NCBI GenBank assembly: GCA_017961685.1
Contig: JAGCWW010000045.1
Location: 1 to 64,000 of the forward strand
Length of the DNA stretch: 64,000 bases
From: Acholeplasmatales bacterium
GTDB lineage: Bacteria; Bacillota_I; Bacilli_A; Acholeplasmatales; JAEDCM01
Direction of reading: 5' to 3'
How positions within the stretch are numbered: position 1 is the stretch's first letter; each line of letters begins with the position of its first letter. The notes under the pieces were generated by a model that worked only from the letters and a program-made list of their open reading frames with translations, had not been told where the DNA came from and made no database searches. The position numbers and the translations under genes are program-made. Of this stretch, positions 44,546-55,800 are shown one piece after another.

Positions 44546-46081
44546 CTATTCCCATTCAATAGTTGCTGGTGGTTTAGATGTAATATCGTAAGCTACTCTA
44601 TTTACACCTTTAACTTCATTAACTATTCTTCTACTAATCTTGTCTAATACTTCATAAGGAATCTTTGCCCAGTCTCCTGTCATACCATCAATAGATGTTA
44701 CACCTCTAACGATTACACAGTAAGAATATGTTCTTTGATCACCCATTACACCTACGCTCTTCATGTTAGGTAGAATAGTGAAGTATTGCCAAATCTTTTC
44801 TTGAAGTCCTGCATTTTTAATTTCTTCTCTTAAAATAGCATCTGACTCTCTTACGATTTCAAGCTTTTCTTCAGTGATTTCACCTAATACTCTAATTCCT
44901 AGTCCTGGGCCTGGGAATGGTTGACGCCATACAAGATCATGTGGAATACCTAGTGCTTCACCTAGAGCTCTAGCTTCATCTTTGAATAATCTATTAAGTG
45001 GTTCAATTAATTTAAACTTCATATCTTTAGGTAGACCACCTACGTTATGATGTGACTTAATAGTTTGAGCTGTTTTTGTTCCTGATTCAATAACATCAGT
45101 GTATAAAGTTCCTTGAGCTAGGAAATCAAATTCGCCTAACTTCTTTGATTCATCATCAAATACATAGATGAATTCTGAACCAATGATTTTTCTTTTCTTT
45201 TCTGGTTCAGTAACACCTTTAAGTTTTTCTAGGAATCTATCTCCAGCATTGATTCTTCTAATATCCATATGGAATGTTTTAGTGAAAACATCCATAACTT
45301 CATCGCCTTCGTTTTTACGAAGTAAGCCGTTATCAACAAACATACAAGTTAATTGATTACCAATAGCTTTATGGATTAATACAGCAGTAACACTTGAATC
45401 TACACCACCTGATAATCCGCAAAGTACGCGCTTATTACCTACTATTTCTCTAATCTTCTTTACTTGTTCATCGATATAATTTTCCATTTTCCAGTTAGCT
45501 TGTGCTCCACATACTTTAAATACGAAGTTATTAATCATATCTAAACCATGAACTGAGTTTCTTACTTCTGGATGGAATTGAACTGCATAGAAATTCTTAT
45601 CTACATTTTCAATAGCTGCATAAGGACAAGTATTAGTTTTAGCAATAACTCTAAATCCTTCTGGGATTTGTACTACTTTATCTCCATGACTCATCCATAC
45701 ATCTTCTTTATTTGATAAACCACTAAATAATTTAGAATTAGTATCACAATCAATTGTTTGTCCACCATATTCTTTCTTATCACTACCTTCAATTTTACCA
45801 CCTAATTGGTAGCACATTAAATGTAAGCCATAGCAGATACCTAAAATAGGTAATCCTAAATTAAAGATTTCTTTATCGCATTTAAATGATCCTTCTTCAT
45901 AAACTGAATTAGGACTTCCACTGAATATTATACCTTTAATGTTATAAGGTCTATTCTTAATTTGTTCAGCAGTAATTTCATTACTTACTAATTCAGAATA
46001 AACACCCATTTCTCTAATACGTCTTGCGATTAATTGGTTATATTGACTTCCAAAGTCTAAAACGATTATTTCATCAAACAT
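44546..46081 (-). CDS. guaA: GMP synthase (glutamine-hydrolysing)
   Basis: 511 aa from ATG 46081 (AGAGGT upstream). Converts XMP to GMP. Class I glutamine amidotransferase domain (1 to ~190) with nucleophile Cys83 in GICYGLH, FHPE, then the ATP-pyrophosphatase domain with the P-loop LSGGVDSS, and the dimerisation domain ending KPPATIEWE. All catalytic parts are present. Last gene of the purine operon, 10 bp behind guaB. Confidence 0.97.
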   Translation of the reverse strand: MFDEIIVLDFGSQYNQLIARRIREMGVYSELVSNEITAEQIKNRPYNIKGIIFSGSPNSVYEEGSFKCDKEIFNLGLPILGICYGLHLMCYQLGGKIEGSDKKEYGGQTIDCDTNSKLFSGLSNKEDVWMSHGDKVVQIPEGFRVIAKTNTCPYAAIENVDKNFYAVQFHPEVRNSVHGLDMINNFVFKVCGAQANWKMENYIDEQVKKIREIVGNKRVLCGLSGGVDSSVTAVLIHKAIGNQLTCMFVDNGLLRKNEGDEVMDVFTKTFHMDIRRINAGDRFLEKLKGVTEPEKKRKIIGSEFIYVFDDESKKLGEFDFLAQGTLYTDVIESGTKTAQTIKSHHNVGGLPKDMKFKLIEPLNRLFKDEARALGEALGIPHDLVWRQPFPGPGLGIRVLGEITEEKLEIVRESDAILREEIKNAGLQEKIWQYFTILPNMKSVGVMGDQRTYSYCVIVRGVTSIDGMTGDWAKIPYEVLDKISRRIVNEVKGVNRVAYDITSKPPATIEWE

Positions 46082-46091
46082 ATTTATACCT

Positions 46092-47555
46092 CTACTTTGT
46101 ATAGTTTGGAGCTTCAACAGTGATATCTACATCATGTGGATGAGATTCTCTTAAACCAGCATTTGTAATCTTAACAAATTTTGCTCTTTGTTGTAGTGCT
46201 GGGATATCTTTTGCTCCACAATAACCCATACCACTTCTTACCCCACCACATAATTGGTAGATTGTATCAGCAACTTCACCTTTATAAGGAACTCTTGCTT
46301 CAATTCCTTCTGGAACTAACTTTTTAGCAGGGCCTCCTTTTAAGCCACCTTGGAAGTATCTATCAGCAGATCCTCTCTTCATAGCAGCAAGTGATCCCAT
46401 ACCTACATATGTTTTAAATCTTCTACCTTGATATACTACTTCTTCACCTGGAGATTCAGCGCATCCAGCAAAGATTGATCCAAGCATTACAGAATCAGCA
46501 CCAGCAGCTAAAGCTTTTGCGATATCTCCACTATATTTGATACCACCATCAGCAATACAGCAAGCGCCTCTAGATTTACAATATTCAGCAACTTCCATAA
46601 CAGCAGTTAATTGAGGTACACCTACACCGGCAACAACTCTTGTTGTACAAATTGAACCAGGTCCAATACCAACCTTAACTGTGTTAGCACCAGCATCAAG
46701 TAAAGCAGCTGCAGCTTCTTTTGTTACAATGTTACCAGCAACAATTTGTAAGTTAGGATATTTTGTTCTAATATCTTTAACTGCTTGAATAATACCTTTA
46801 GAGTGTCCATGAGCAGAATCTAGTGTGATAACATCTACTCCAGCTTCTACTAATGCATCTACACGCTCCATCATATTTGCAGCAACCCCTACAGCAGCAC
46901 CTACTCTAAGTCTACCTTTTTCATCCTTACAAGCTTGTGGATATTTACCAACATTATCAATATCCTTACTTGTGATTAATCCCTTAAGCATGAAGTTATC
47001 ATCAACGATAGGTAATTTTTCAATCTTATGCTTTTGTAGGATTTTCTTAGCTTCATCTAAAGATGTTCCTTCTTTAGCTGTAACTAAGTTTTCCTTTGTC
47101 ATTACTTCACTAACCATAGTATCGTCTAATTCAAGATATTTTAAATCTCTATTAGTGATAATACCAAGTAGTTTTCCATTATCATCAACAACAGGAAGTC
47201 CACTTACCTTGTATTTAGATAAGATTTCTTCAACTTGCTTTAAAGTTGAATTAACATTTAGAATAACTGGTCTATAAATCATACCAGATTCACTACGTTT
47301 AACAATATCAACTTCTGTTGCTTGTTCTTCAATTGACATATTTTTGTGAATGAAACCAATTCCACCTTGTCTAGCTAAAGCAATAGCCATTTTGCTTTCA
47401 GTAACTGTATCCATAGCTGCTGAAACAATTGGGATATTCATTTCAATTGATGGAGTTAATTTAGTCTTTAAATTAACATCCGCAGGTAGTACATCACTTG
47501 CTTGAGGTACTAAAAGTACATCATCATAAGTTAAGCCTTCCATAAATTCTTTCAT
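46092..47555 (-). CDS. guaB: IMP dehydrogenase
   Basis: 487 aa from ATG 47555 behind a near-perfect AAAGGAGGT; the longer in-frame start is ignored. Oxidises IMP to XMP with NAD+. TIM barrel interrupted by two CBS domains (about 95-205). Catalytic Cys in [11 protein letters not shown], the ADGGI and [12 protein letters not shown] blocks, and the flap Arg-Tyr region SADRYFQGG. 25 bp behind purD::folD. Confidence 0.97.
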   Translation of the reverse strand: MKEFMEGLTYDDVLLVPQASDVLPADVNLKTKLTPSIEMNIPIVSAAMDTVTESKMAIALARQGGIGFIHKNMSIEEQATEVDIVKRSESGMIYRPVILNVNSTLKQVEEILSKYKVSGLPVVDDNGKLLGIITNRDLKYLELDDTMVSEVMTKENLVTAKEGTSLDEAKKILQKHKIEKLPIVDDNFMLKGLITSKDIDNVGKYPQACKDEKGRLRVGAAVGVAANMMERVDALVEAGVDVITLDSAHGHSKGIIQAVKDIRTKYPNLQIVAGNIVTKEAAAALLDAGANTVKVGIGPGSICTTRVVAGVGVPQLTAVMEVAEYCKSRGACCIADGGIKYSGDIAKALAAGADSVMLGSIFAGCAESPGEEVVYQGRRFKTYVGMGSLAAMKRGSADRYFQGGLKGGPAKKLVPEGIEARVPYKGEVADTIYQLCGGVRSGMGYCGAKDIPALQQRAKFVKITNAGLRESHPHDVDITVEAPNYTK

Positions 47556-47580
47556 CTTAAGATTACCTCCTTTAGATATA

Positions 47581-49674
47581 TTAGTTTTTATTATATATTT
47601 TTGATTCAAATATTTCAAGTGTGTTTTCCATTAAACTTGTGATAGTCATAGGTCCAACTCCACCAGGTACTGGTGTAATAACACTTGCTTTCTTTAAAAT
47701 GTTGTCATAATCAGTATCACCACAAAGCTTACCATTATCTAATCTATTTACACCAACATCAATTACTACAGCACCTTCTTTAATCATATCGGCTGTAATA
47801 AATTTAGGTTTTCCAATAGCCGCAATAACAATATCAGCTTCTAGGATTTCTTTCTTTAAATCAGCTGTTTTAGAGTGACAAATAGTAACTGTTGCATTGT
47901 TATCTAGAAGTAACTGGGCAATTGGTTTACCAACAATATTACTTCTACCTACAACTACAGCCTTCTTGCCTTTAATCTCAACATCAGCGCTCTTTAGCAT
48001 TGTAATTATACCTTTAGGTGTACAAGGTAAGATGCATTTTTCACCTAAATGAAGCTTTGCAACATTTAGTGGATGGAATCCATCTACATCCTTATCAATA
48101 GAAATTCTATTTATAACCTTATTTTCATCAATATGCTTAGGAAGTGGTAATTGGACTAATAATCCATCAATTTCCTTATCATTATTGATTTCATCAATTT
48201 TCTTTAATAATTCATCTTCACTAATATTTTCATCAAGTCTAATAATTGATGATTTAATACCTATTTCATTACAAGCTTTTTCTTTTCCAGCTACATAAGA
48301 TTTACTTGCTGGATTATTTCCTACTAGAATAACTACTAAATGAGGAAGTCTAAGTCCTTGTTTAGCATATCCTAATACTTTTTCTTTCATTTGGCATCTT
48401 AAATCTTTTGATAATTCAGTGCCACTAACGATATTAGCAATATTACATACTTGATATCCTATATCTTTTCTATAGAATAAGTTTTCACATTCGATTTTAC
48501 TTACGTTTTTATAAGCATCTTTTTGAGCTTCTTTTAAAGTTTTACCCTTACCAACTACAAGTAATACTCTACCACCATCTGTATAGTATTTTCCATCTTG
48601 TTTTTTAGTTCCCATATGGAAAACTAAATCAGTATTTTCTAAACCTTTTATTTCAAAGCCTTTATTATAGCTTCCAGGGTATCCCTTAGATGCCATAACT
48701 ACACCAAGCCTAGGATTTTTATCCCAGTCTAAGTTTAAGTCTTTTCCATCAATTAAATCAAAAATTACATCAACGAAATCACTATTTAATCTAGGTAGTA
48801 CTACTTCAGTTTCAGGATCACCAAATCTAGCATTAAATTCAATTACTTTAATACCATCTTTAGTCTTCATTAATCCTCCGTATAATACGCCTAAGAAACT
48901 TCTGCCCTCATTAACCATTGCATCAGCTGTTTTTTGCATAATTTCTTTAATGGCATATTTTACTTCAGAATCACTTATGATAGGTACTGGTGAATATGCA
49001 CCCATACCACCAGTATTAGGTCCTAAATCATTGTCATACGCTCTTTTATGGTCTTGAGCGATTACCATTGGAAACACTTTATTTCCGTTAACAAAGGCCA
49101 TTAATGAGAATTCTGGGCCTTCAAGATAATCTTCTATTACAACACTAGCATCGCCAAAAGTCTTATCTAATAACATATCCTCTAAAGCTTTAATTGCATC
49201 TTCAATTGTTAGTGCAACTACTACACCCTTACCAGCAGCAAGCCCATCATATTTAATTACAATAGGCGCGCCTTTTTTTAGGACATATTCTTTTGCCTTA
49301 TCAAAATCTGAGAATGTTTCATATCCAGCTGTTGGAATATTATATTTTTTCATTAAATCTTTCGCAAATTCTTTACTACCTTCGATAATAGCTGCATTCT
49401 TTTTAGGTCCAAAGATTTTTAATCCATTTTCCATGAATAAATCAACTATACCGGTAGCTAAACTTGCTTCAGGACCAACAACTGTTAAATCGATTTTGTT
49501 TTCTAAAGCAAACTTAAGTAATTCTTCTTTATCAGTAACTTTGATATTTACGCATGTAGCGTTCATACCAGCGTTACCTGGAGCAGCAAAAATTTCAGGT
49601 TTATGTTTACTTAATGATAATTGATGGCAAATAGCATGTTCTCTACCGCCACTTCCGATAACTAGTATTTTCAT
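47581..49674 (-). CDS. purD-folD: Fusion of GAR synthetase (PurD) and FolD
   Basis: 697 aa. Residues 1 to about 408 are a full PurD, an ATP-grasp ligase making glycinamide ribonucleotide: MKILVIGSGGREHAI, YDGLAAGKGVV (142-152), GPNTGGMGAYSP, EFNARFGDPE. Residues about 411-697 are a full FolD (methylene-THF dehydrogenase/methenyl-THF cyclohydrolase): catalytic Lys464 in SYVAGKEKA, KDVDGFHP, VVGRSNIVGKP and TPVPGGVGPMT. There is hardly any linker. FolD yields the 10-formyl-THF that PurN needs to formylate the PurD product. The start has no Shine-Dalgarno, and an upstream mini-ORF overlaps it. I do not recall a described PurD-FolD fusion. Confidence 0.95.
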   Translation of the reverse strand: MKILVIGSGGREHAICHQLSLSKHKPEIFAAPGNAGMNATCVNIKVTDKEELLKFALENKIDLTVVGPEASLATGIVDLFMENGLKIFGPKKNAAIIEGSKEFAKDLMKKYNIPTAGYETFSDFDKAKEYVLKKGAPIVIKYDGLAAGKGVVVALTIEDAIKALEDMLLDKTFGDASVVIEDYLEGPEFSLMAFVNGNKVFPMVIAQDHKRAYDNDLGPNTGGMGAYSPVPIISDSEVKYAIKEIMQKTADAMVNEGRSFLGVLYGGLMKTKDGIKVIEFNARFGDPETEVVLPRLNSDFVDVIFDLIDGKDLNLDWDKNPRLGVVMASKGYPGSYNKGFEIKGLENTDLVFHMGTKKQDGKYYTDGGRVLLVVGKGKTLKEAQKDAYKNVSKIECENLFYRKDIGYQVCNIANIVSGTELSKDLRCQMKEKVLGYAKQGLRLPHLVVILVGNNPASKSYVAGKEKACNEIGIKSSIIRLDENISEDELLKKIDEINNDKEIDGLLVQLPLPKHIDENKVINRISIDKDVDGFHPLNVAKLHLGEKCILPCTPKGIITMLKSADVEIKGKKAVVVGRSNIVGKPIAQLLLDNNATVTICHSKTADLKKEILEADIVIAAIGKPKFITADMIKEGAVVIDVGVNRLDNGKLCGDTDYDNILKKASVITPVPGGVGPMTITSLMENTLEIFESKIYNKN

Positions 49675-49708
49675 AGTTTATGTTTAAACACATGGGCGAA
49701 AAACCCAT
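49643..49708 (-). CDS. Mini-ORF overlapping the purD start
   Basis: 21 codons plus stop, starting ATG 49708, nine bases after a strong AAAGGAG (49724-49718), ending TAG 32 bases inside purD. The peptide begins MGFSPMCLNINYENTS. Since purD lacks its own ribosome binding site, this ORF probably brings ribosomes to the purD start (translational coupling). Coding status is inferred from position and the strong site only. Confidence 0.45.
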   Translation of the reverse strand: MGFSPMCLNINYENTSYRKWR

Positions 49709-49714
49709 GTGTTT
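49686..49714 (-). promoter_or_regulatory. Perfect hairpin between purH and purD
   Basis: AAACACATGGG / CCCATGTGTTT, 11 bp with a 7-base loop, no T-run on the transcribed strand, so not a normal terminator. It buries the mini-ORF's ATG in the stem. It could control purD translation or be an RNA processing site. Confidence 0.6.
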
Positions 49715-49733
49715 ATTCTCCTTTCAAAATTAA

Positions 49734-51257
49734 TTAATGTTTGAAATGTCTCATTCCAGTGAAGATCATAGCAATTCCATACTTGTTACAAGCATCGATT
49801 GAATCTTGATCCTTAATTGATCCTCCTGGTTGAATAATAGCTGTAATGCCATATTCATGTGCAAGTTCTACTGTATCTGCAAATGGGAAGAATGCATCAG
49901 ATGCTAAAACAGATCCTTCTGCTCTACCATTAGATTTAGCCCACTTCATAGCGATTTCAGCAGCACCGCTTCTGTTCATTTGTCCAGCACCTACACCAAC
50001 AGTCATACCGTCTTTTACTAAAACGATAGCGTTAGATTTAACATGCTTAACAACTTTATATCCAAAGATTAAATCATTTAATTGTTCATCAGTTGGCTTC
50101 TTATCAGTTACACATTGTAAATCTGCATATAATTCATTATCTGCATCTTGAATTAGAATACCACCATTTACGCTAACGAACTTCTTTCCTGATGGAATAG
50201 TGTTCATAGCACAAGTCATTAATCTAATGTTTTTCTTAGCAGCTAGAATATCAAATGCATCTTGATCAAATTCAGGAGCGATAACTAACTCTAAGAAGAT
50301 TTGGCTCATCTTTTCAGCTACATACTTATTAACCTTTTGGTTAGTAGCGATGATTCCACCAAAGATTGACTTATCATCAGCAGCATAAGCTTTATCCCAA
50401 GCTTCATTGATATTAGCGCCAATACCAACTCCACATGGATTCATATGCTTACAAGCGATAACAGCTGGTTCATCAAATTCTCTTAAGATATCTAGTGTTG
50501 CGTTAGCATCTTGGATATTGTTATAAGATAATTCTTTACCATGTAATTGATTAGCATAAGCTAGGGAGTAATCACATTTATCTCCAGCATAGAATGTAGC
50601 AGTTTGATGTGGGTTTTCTCCATATCTTAATTCTTGCTTTAAGTTGAACCCCATAGCGAATTCTTTTGGAGTCTTAATTCCTGCTTTTTCATTCATATAT
50701 TTAGAAATTAATGCATCGTAGCAAGCTGTGTGGCTGAATGCTTTAGCAGCTAACTTTAATCTTGTTTCATAAGTAGTATCTCCATTAGCCTTAATTTCTT
50801 CAATAATTTGTGCATAATCTTCATTATCGCAAACTACTGTAACGAACTTATGGTTCTTTGAAGCACTTCTTAACATAGAAGGTCCACCGATATCGATGTT
50901 TTCAACGCATTCGGCGAATTCAGCACCTCTAGAAATTGTTTCCTTGAATGGATATAGGTTAACGCAAACGATATCGATATATTCGATATTGTGTTCTTTT
51001 ACTGTGTTTACATGCTTTTCGTTATCTCTAATAGCAAGTAATGCACCATGAACGTTTGGATGAAGAGTCTTAACTCTACCATCTAAGATTTCTGGGAATC
51101 CAGTTACATCAGAAATGTCCATTGGCTTTAATCCAGCAGCTTCTAATGCTTTTCTAGTTCCACCTGTAGAAATGATTTCATAGCCAAGATTAACTAATTC
51201 TTTAGCAAAATCAACTACACCTGTTTTGTTACTAACACTAATTAATGCTCTTTTCAT
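49734..51257 (-). CDS. purH: Bifunctional AICAR formyltransferase/IMP cyclohydrolase
   Basis: 507 aa. Last two steps to IMP. N-terminal cyclohydrolase (about 1-195: ALISVSNKTGVVDFAK, STGGT, VKTLHP) and C-terminal formyltransferase using 10-formyl-THF (RYGENPHQ, the catalytic KHMNPCG, FFPFADTVE). Ends GMRHFKH as usual. Five bp behind purN. Confidence 0.97.
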   Translation of the reverse strand: MKRALISVSNKTGVVDFAKELVNLGYEIISTGGTRKALEAAGLKPMDISDVTGFPEILDGRVKTLHPNVHGALLAIRDNEKHVNTVKEHNIEYIDIVCVNLYPFKETISRGAEFAECVENIDIGGPSMLRSASKNHKFVTVVCDNEDYAQIIEEIKANGDTTYETRLKLAAKAFSHTACYDALISKYMNEKAGIKTPKEFAMGFNLKQELRYGENPHQTATFYAGDKCDYSLAYANQLHGKELSYNNIQDANATLDILREFDEPAVIACKHMNPCGVGIGANINEAWDKAYAADDKSIFGGIIATNQKVNKYVAEKMSQIFLELVIAPEFDQDAFDILAAKKNIRLMTCAMNTIPSGKKFVSVNGGILIQDADNELYADLQCVTDKKPTDEQLNDLIFGYKVVKHVKSNAIVLVKDGMTVGVGAGQMNRSGAAEIAMKWAKSNGRAEGSVLASDAFFPFADTVELAHEYGITAIIQPGGSIKDQDSIDACNKYGIAMIFTGMRHFKH

Positions 51258-51261
51258 TCTT

Positions 51262-51819
51262 TTACTTTTCCTCCAATATTTTTTTTAGTGTTTTTGGGAA
51301 TAATTTATGCTCAATTTGATGAATTTTGGCCTCTGCTTCATCTAGAGTTTCACCGTTTAGGTGGAAACAATCTTGAGCAATAATTTTTCCTCCATCTACT
51401 TCTTTATTTACATAATGGATTGTTACACCCATTATTTTAACCCCATAATTATACGCATCAGCTATACCATGAGCTCCTTTAAAGGATGGTAATAAAGCTG
51501 GGTGTATATTTATGATTCTTCCTTCGTAGGCGTTAAGTAGAGTTTCATCTACTATCTTCATATAGCCTGCAAGTAAGATTAGATCTATTTTTTCTTCCTT
51601 TAGCTTATCTACAATTGCTTGTTCATAAGCTACTTTATTTCCTAATTTTTTAAGTTCAAAAACGGCATATGGAATATTGTGATTTTTGGCACGTTCAATT
51701 ACATAAGCTTCTGGTTTATCACAAACAAGTAATACTATTTTTCCGTTTTTATATTTTTCATTAACTAATGCTTCAAAATTAGTTCCTGAACCACTAGCGA
51801 AAATAGCAATTCTTTTCAT
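51262..51819 (-). CDS. purN: GAR formyltransferase (10-formyl-THF dependent)
   Basis: 185 aa. Formylates glycinamide ribonucleotide. ASGSGTNFEAL at the N-terminus, the catalytic Asn/His pair in INIHPALLPSFKG, and the Asp of VNKEVDGG. The start overlaps the purM stop by one base (TAATG). Its cofactor is supplied by Fhs and FolD of the same operon. Confidence 0.97.
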   Translation of the reverse strand: MKRIAIFASGSGTNFEALVNEKYKNGKIVLLVCDKPEAYVIERAKNHNIPYAVFELKKLGNKVAYEQAIVDKLKEEKIDLILLAGYMKIVDETLLNAYEGRIINIHPALLPSFKGAHGIADAYNYGVKIMGVTIHYVNKEVDGGKIIAQDCFHLNGETLDEAEAKIHQIEHKLFPKTLKKILEEK

Positions 51820-52835
51820 TACTTAATTACTACTCCCTTTTGATTAGTGATTTCACCAATCTTATAAGCTTTTTCTCCGTTTTCTTCTAGGATTTTGATT
51901 ACTTTATCAGCATCAGCTGGTTTAACGATAATCATCATACCAATACCCATGTTGAATACATTAAACATTTCTCTATGAGGAATATTTCCTGTTTTTTCTA
52001 AGTATTTGAAGATTGGTAGAATTGGCCAAGTTCCTTCATTAATTAGAATACCTTGATCATCATGTACTACACGTGGAATATTTTCATCAAATCCTCCACC
52101 TGTAATATGACATATTGCATGAACATCAACATTCTTAATTACTTCTAAAACTGGTTTGATATAAATCTTTGTTGGAGTAAGTAGAGTTTCACCAATTGTT
52201 GAACCTTCAAATGGTGTATCATAGTTATCCATACTTTCAGTGATAATTCTTCTAACTAATGAGAAACCATTAGAGTGAACACCACTTGAAGCAATACCTA
52301 CGATTGTATCTCCAACTTCTACCTTTGATCCATCAATTAATTTTTCTTTTTCAACTACACCTACAGAGAAACCTGCGATGTCATATTCATCTTCAGCATA
52401 CATTCCAGGCATTTCAGCTGTTTCACCACCAATTAGGGCACAACCAGCTAAAATACAACCATCAGCTACACCTTTAACGATTTGTTCGATTTGAGCTGGA
52501 TGGTTTTTACCAACAGCTACATAATCTAAGAAGAAAATTGGTTCAGCCCCTTGAGCTAAGCAGTCATTAACACACATAGCAACAACATCTTGTCCGATTG
52601 TGTCATGCTTATCTAAAGTTTGAGCGATAACTAATTTTGTTCCTACACCATCAGTACCACTTACTAGTACTGGTTCTTTATATTTAAGTAGCGATAAATC
52701 AAACATACCACCAAATGAACCAATGTTACCCATTGTTCCTAATCTATTAGTAGTAGAAATATGCTTTTTAATTCTTCTAACTACTTCATAACCTGCTTCT
52801 AGATTAACTCCAGACTTTGAATAAGATTCACTCAT
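51819..52835 (-). CDS. purM: Phosphoribosylaminoimidazole (AIR) synthase
   Basis: 338 aa. ATP-dependent ring closure of FGAM to AIR. Typical [16 protein letters not shown] start, [33 protein letters not shown] and [13 protein letters not shown]. Nine bp behind purL. Confidence 0.97.
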   Translation of the reverse strand: MSESYSKSGVNLEAGYEVVRRIKKHISTTNRLGTMGNIGSFGGMFDLSLLKYKEPVLVSGTDGVGTKLVIAQTLDKHDTIGQDVVAMCVNDCLAQGAEPIFFLDYVAVGKNHPAQIEQIVKGVADGCILAGCALIGGETAEMPGMYAEDEYDIAGFSVGVVEKEKLIDGSKVEVGDTIVGIASSGVHSNGFSLVRRIITESMDNYDTPFEGSTIGETLLTPTKIYIKPVLEVIKNVDVHAICHITGGGFDENIPRVVHDDQGILINEGTWPILPIFKYLEKTGNIPHREMFNVFNMGIGMMIIVKPADADKVIKILEENGEKAYKIGEITNQKGVVIK

Positions 52836-52844
52836 TTCTATTTC

Positions 52845-55800
52845 CTACTTTCCTTTAAAATAATTTATTGCATTCTTGAATATATCTTCATCTTTATTTC
52901 CATAAATATTCTTGAATACATCAATACCTTTTCTTTCACTATGACCCATTTTACCTAAAACTAAGCCATCTTTTGAGATAATACCTTCAATGGCATAATT
53001 TGAACCATTGACATTATATAATGTATCATTAGTTGGATTACCTAAATCATCAACATATTGGAAAGCAACCATTCCATTGTCGAATAAATATTTAGCGTAA
53101 TCTTTATTTATAACAAACTTACCTTCACCATGGCTCATGGCTACTTCATAAACTTCTCCTGGTTTAAAGCTACTTAACCAAGGTGATTTATTTGTTACTA
53201 CTTTTGTATGAGCAATGTGTGAGATATGTCTATTAATATCATTTCTAAATAATGTTGGACTATTTTCATCTAGTTCATAATTGAAGAATATACCTGATTT
53301 AATTAAAGCTTGGAATCCATTACAAATACCTAAGACTAAACCTTTTCTCTTAAGTAGTGCTTTAACTTCTGCTTTAATTGTTTCATTACATAATACATTA
53401 CTTATGAACTTACCTGATCCATCTGGTTCATCACCAGCAGAGAATCCACCACTTATTACTAAGATTTGTGAATTCTTAATCTTTTCCTTTAATTCATTAA
53501 TAGAATCTAATACATCAGTTTCTGTTGTATTTCTAAAGACGAATATTTCAGGATTTCCACCAGCCTTCTTAAAGGCTCTATATGTATCATAATCACAGTT
53601 AGTTCCTGGGAAAGCAGGAATAATAACTTTGACATCTTTATATGTTTTATCTAATTTTTCATAAGTTCCATTTGTTTCTTTACAAATTGATAAATCATAA
53701 TTTGTATTTGGACTTACTGTTGGATAAATAGGTTCAAATGTTTCTAAGTTAGCTTTAATAGCATCTTCGATATTATATTTATTATCATTAATTGTAATAT
53801 AACCATTATCAACTACTTCACCTAAATAAATACCATCTAATTCTTTTGTTGATTCAACTAAGATTGAACCATAATCATATGCATATAAATCTAAATTAGT
53901 TTTAACATTACATCCTAATTTATTACCAAAACTACATTTAGCAAGTGCTTCAGCTAAACCACCGTTTGTAATAGCAAAGGCACTAACTATTGTCTTATTT
54001 AAAATATTTTCTCTAACATAATCAAAGTTCTTCTTTAATTCACTTACATTTGGTAAGTAATTAGAAAGTGGATTATGTTTGATTAAATATAATTTGTTTC
54101 CATTTTTCTTAAATTCTGGGGAAATGATATTTGAACTATCTGTTGTTGCAATACCAAAGGCAATTAATGTTGGTGGTACATTTAAATCTTTAAATGTTCC
54201 GCTCATAGAATCCTTTCCACCAATTGATGCTAATTCAAATTGTTTTAATATATCAATTGAACCAAGCATTGCACTTGTTACTTTACCCCATTTATTTGGA
54301 TTAGCTCCAAGTTTTTCAAAATATTCTTGGAAACTAAATCTTACATTTCTATAATCAATTGATGCACATGTTAATTTTGTTAACGCTTCAACAACGCTAT
54401 AATTTGCACCATGATATGGAGACCAGCTCATGATGTATGGGTTATAACCAAAGGCCATAACACTAGTTGTAGTTGTTTCACCTTCAAGTACAGGGAACTT
54501 TTGAGCTGAAACTTGAGTTTCAGTTAATTGATATTTTCCACCAAAAGGCATTAGAACTGTTGTTGCACCGATTGTGGCATCAAACATTTCAATTAAACCT
54601 TTTTGCATTGTTACATTTAAGTCTTTTAAGTTAGACATAAAATCGCAAACATTTCTCTTAAATGGATTTTTGTTAAAATCAATTTTGTCTACTACAGCCT
54701 TAGATTCTTGTCTAACACCGTTAGTATTAATGAAATCTCTTGAGATGTTTACAACATCTTGTCCCTTATATTTCATAACTAATCTATTGTTATCAGTAAC
54801 TTTAGCAATAATAGTACATTCAATGTTTTCTTTCTTTGCACATTCAATGAATTTTTCAACATCTTTTTCTTCTACTACTACGCTCATTCTTTCTTGTGAT
54901 TCGCTAATAGCAAGTTCAGTAGCGTTTAATCCTTCGTATTTAACTTTAACTTTGTCTAGATCAATAATTAAACCATCAGCTAATTCACCAATAGCAACTG
55001 ATACACCACCAGCACCAAAGTCATTTGATTTTTTAATCATCTTAACTACTTCAGGATTTCTAAATAATCTTTGAATTTTTCTTTCTTCTGGAGCGTTACC
55101 CTTTTGAACTTCTGATGAACAAAGTTCAAGAGATTTTTCTGTATGTTCTTTTGAAGAACCTGTTGCTCCACCAATTCCATCACGCCCAGTTCTACCACCA
55201 AACATAATGATGATATCTCCAGGTTTTGGACTTTCTCTACGAATCATATCAGCTTTAATAGCACCAACTACAGCACCAACCTCTAGACGTTTAGCAACAT
55301 ATCCAGGGTGATATATTTCTCTAACATGTGTTGTAGCTAAGCCAATTTGGTTACCATATGATGAATAACCTGCAGCTGCTGTTTTACTGATATTCTTTTG
55401 TGGAAGTTTATTAGCTAGTGTTTCTTCGATTGGTCTAGTGATATCACCTGCGCCAGTTACACGCATAGCTTGATAAACATAACTTCTACCTGATAGTGGG
55501 TCTCTAATTGCTCCACCAATACAAGTTGATGCTCCACCAAATGGTTCAATTTCAGTTGGGTGGTTATGAGTTTCGTTCTTAAACATCATTAACCATTTTT
55601 CTTTCTTTCCATCAACTAAAACATCTACATAAACGCTACAAGCGTTATTTTCTTCTGATTTTTCTTGATCTTCTAGATTGCCTCTTTTTGATTCATATCT
55701 AGCATTAACTGTTGCCATATCCATTAAAGTAATAGGTTTATTACTTCTTCCTAAGTACTTTCTCATATCTAGATACGCTTCATAAGCTAAATTAATGAAA

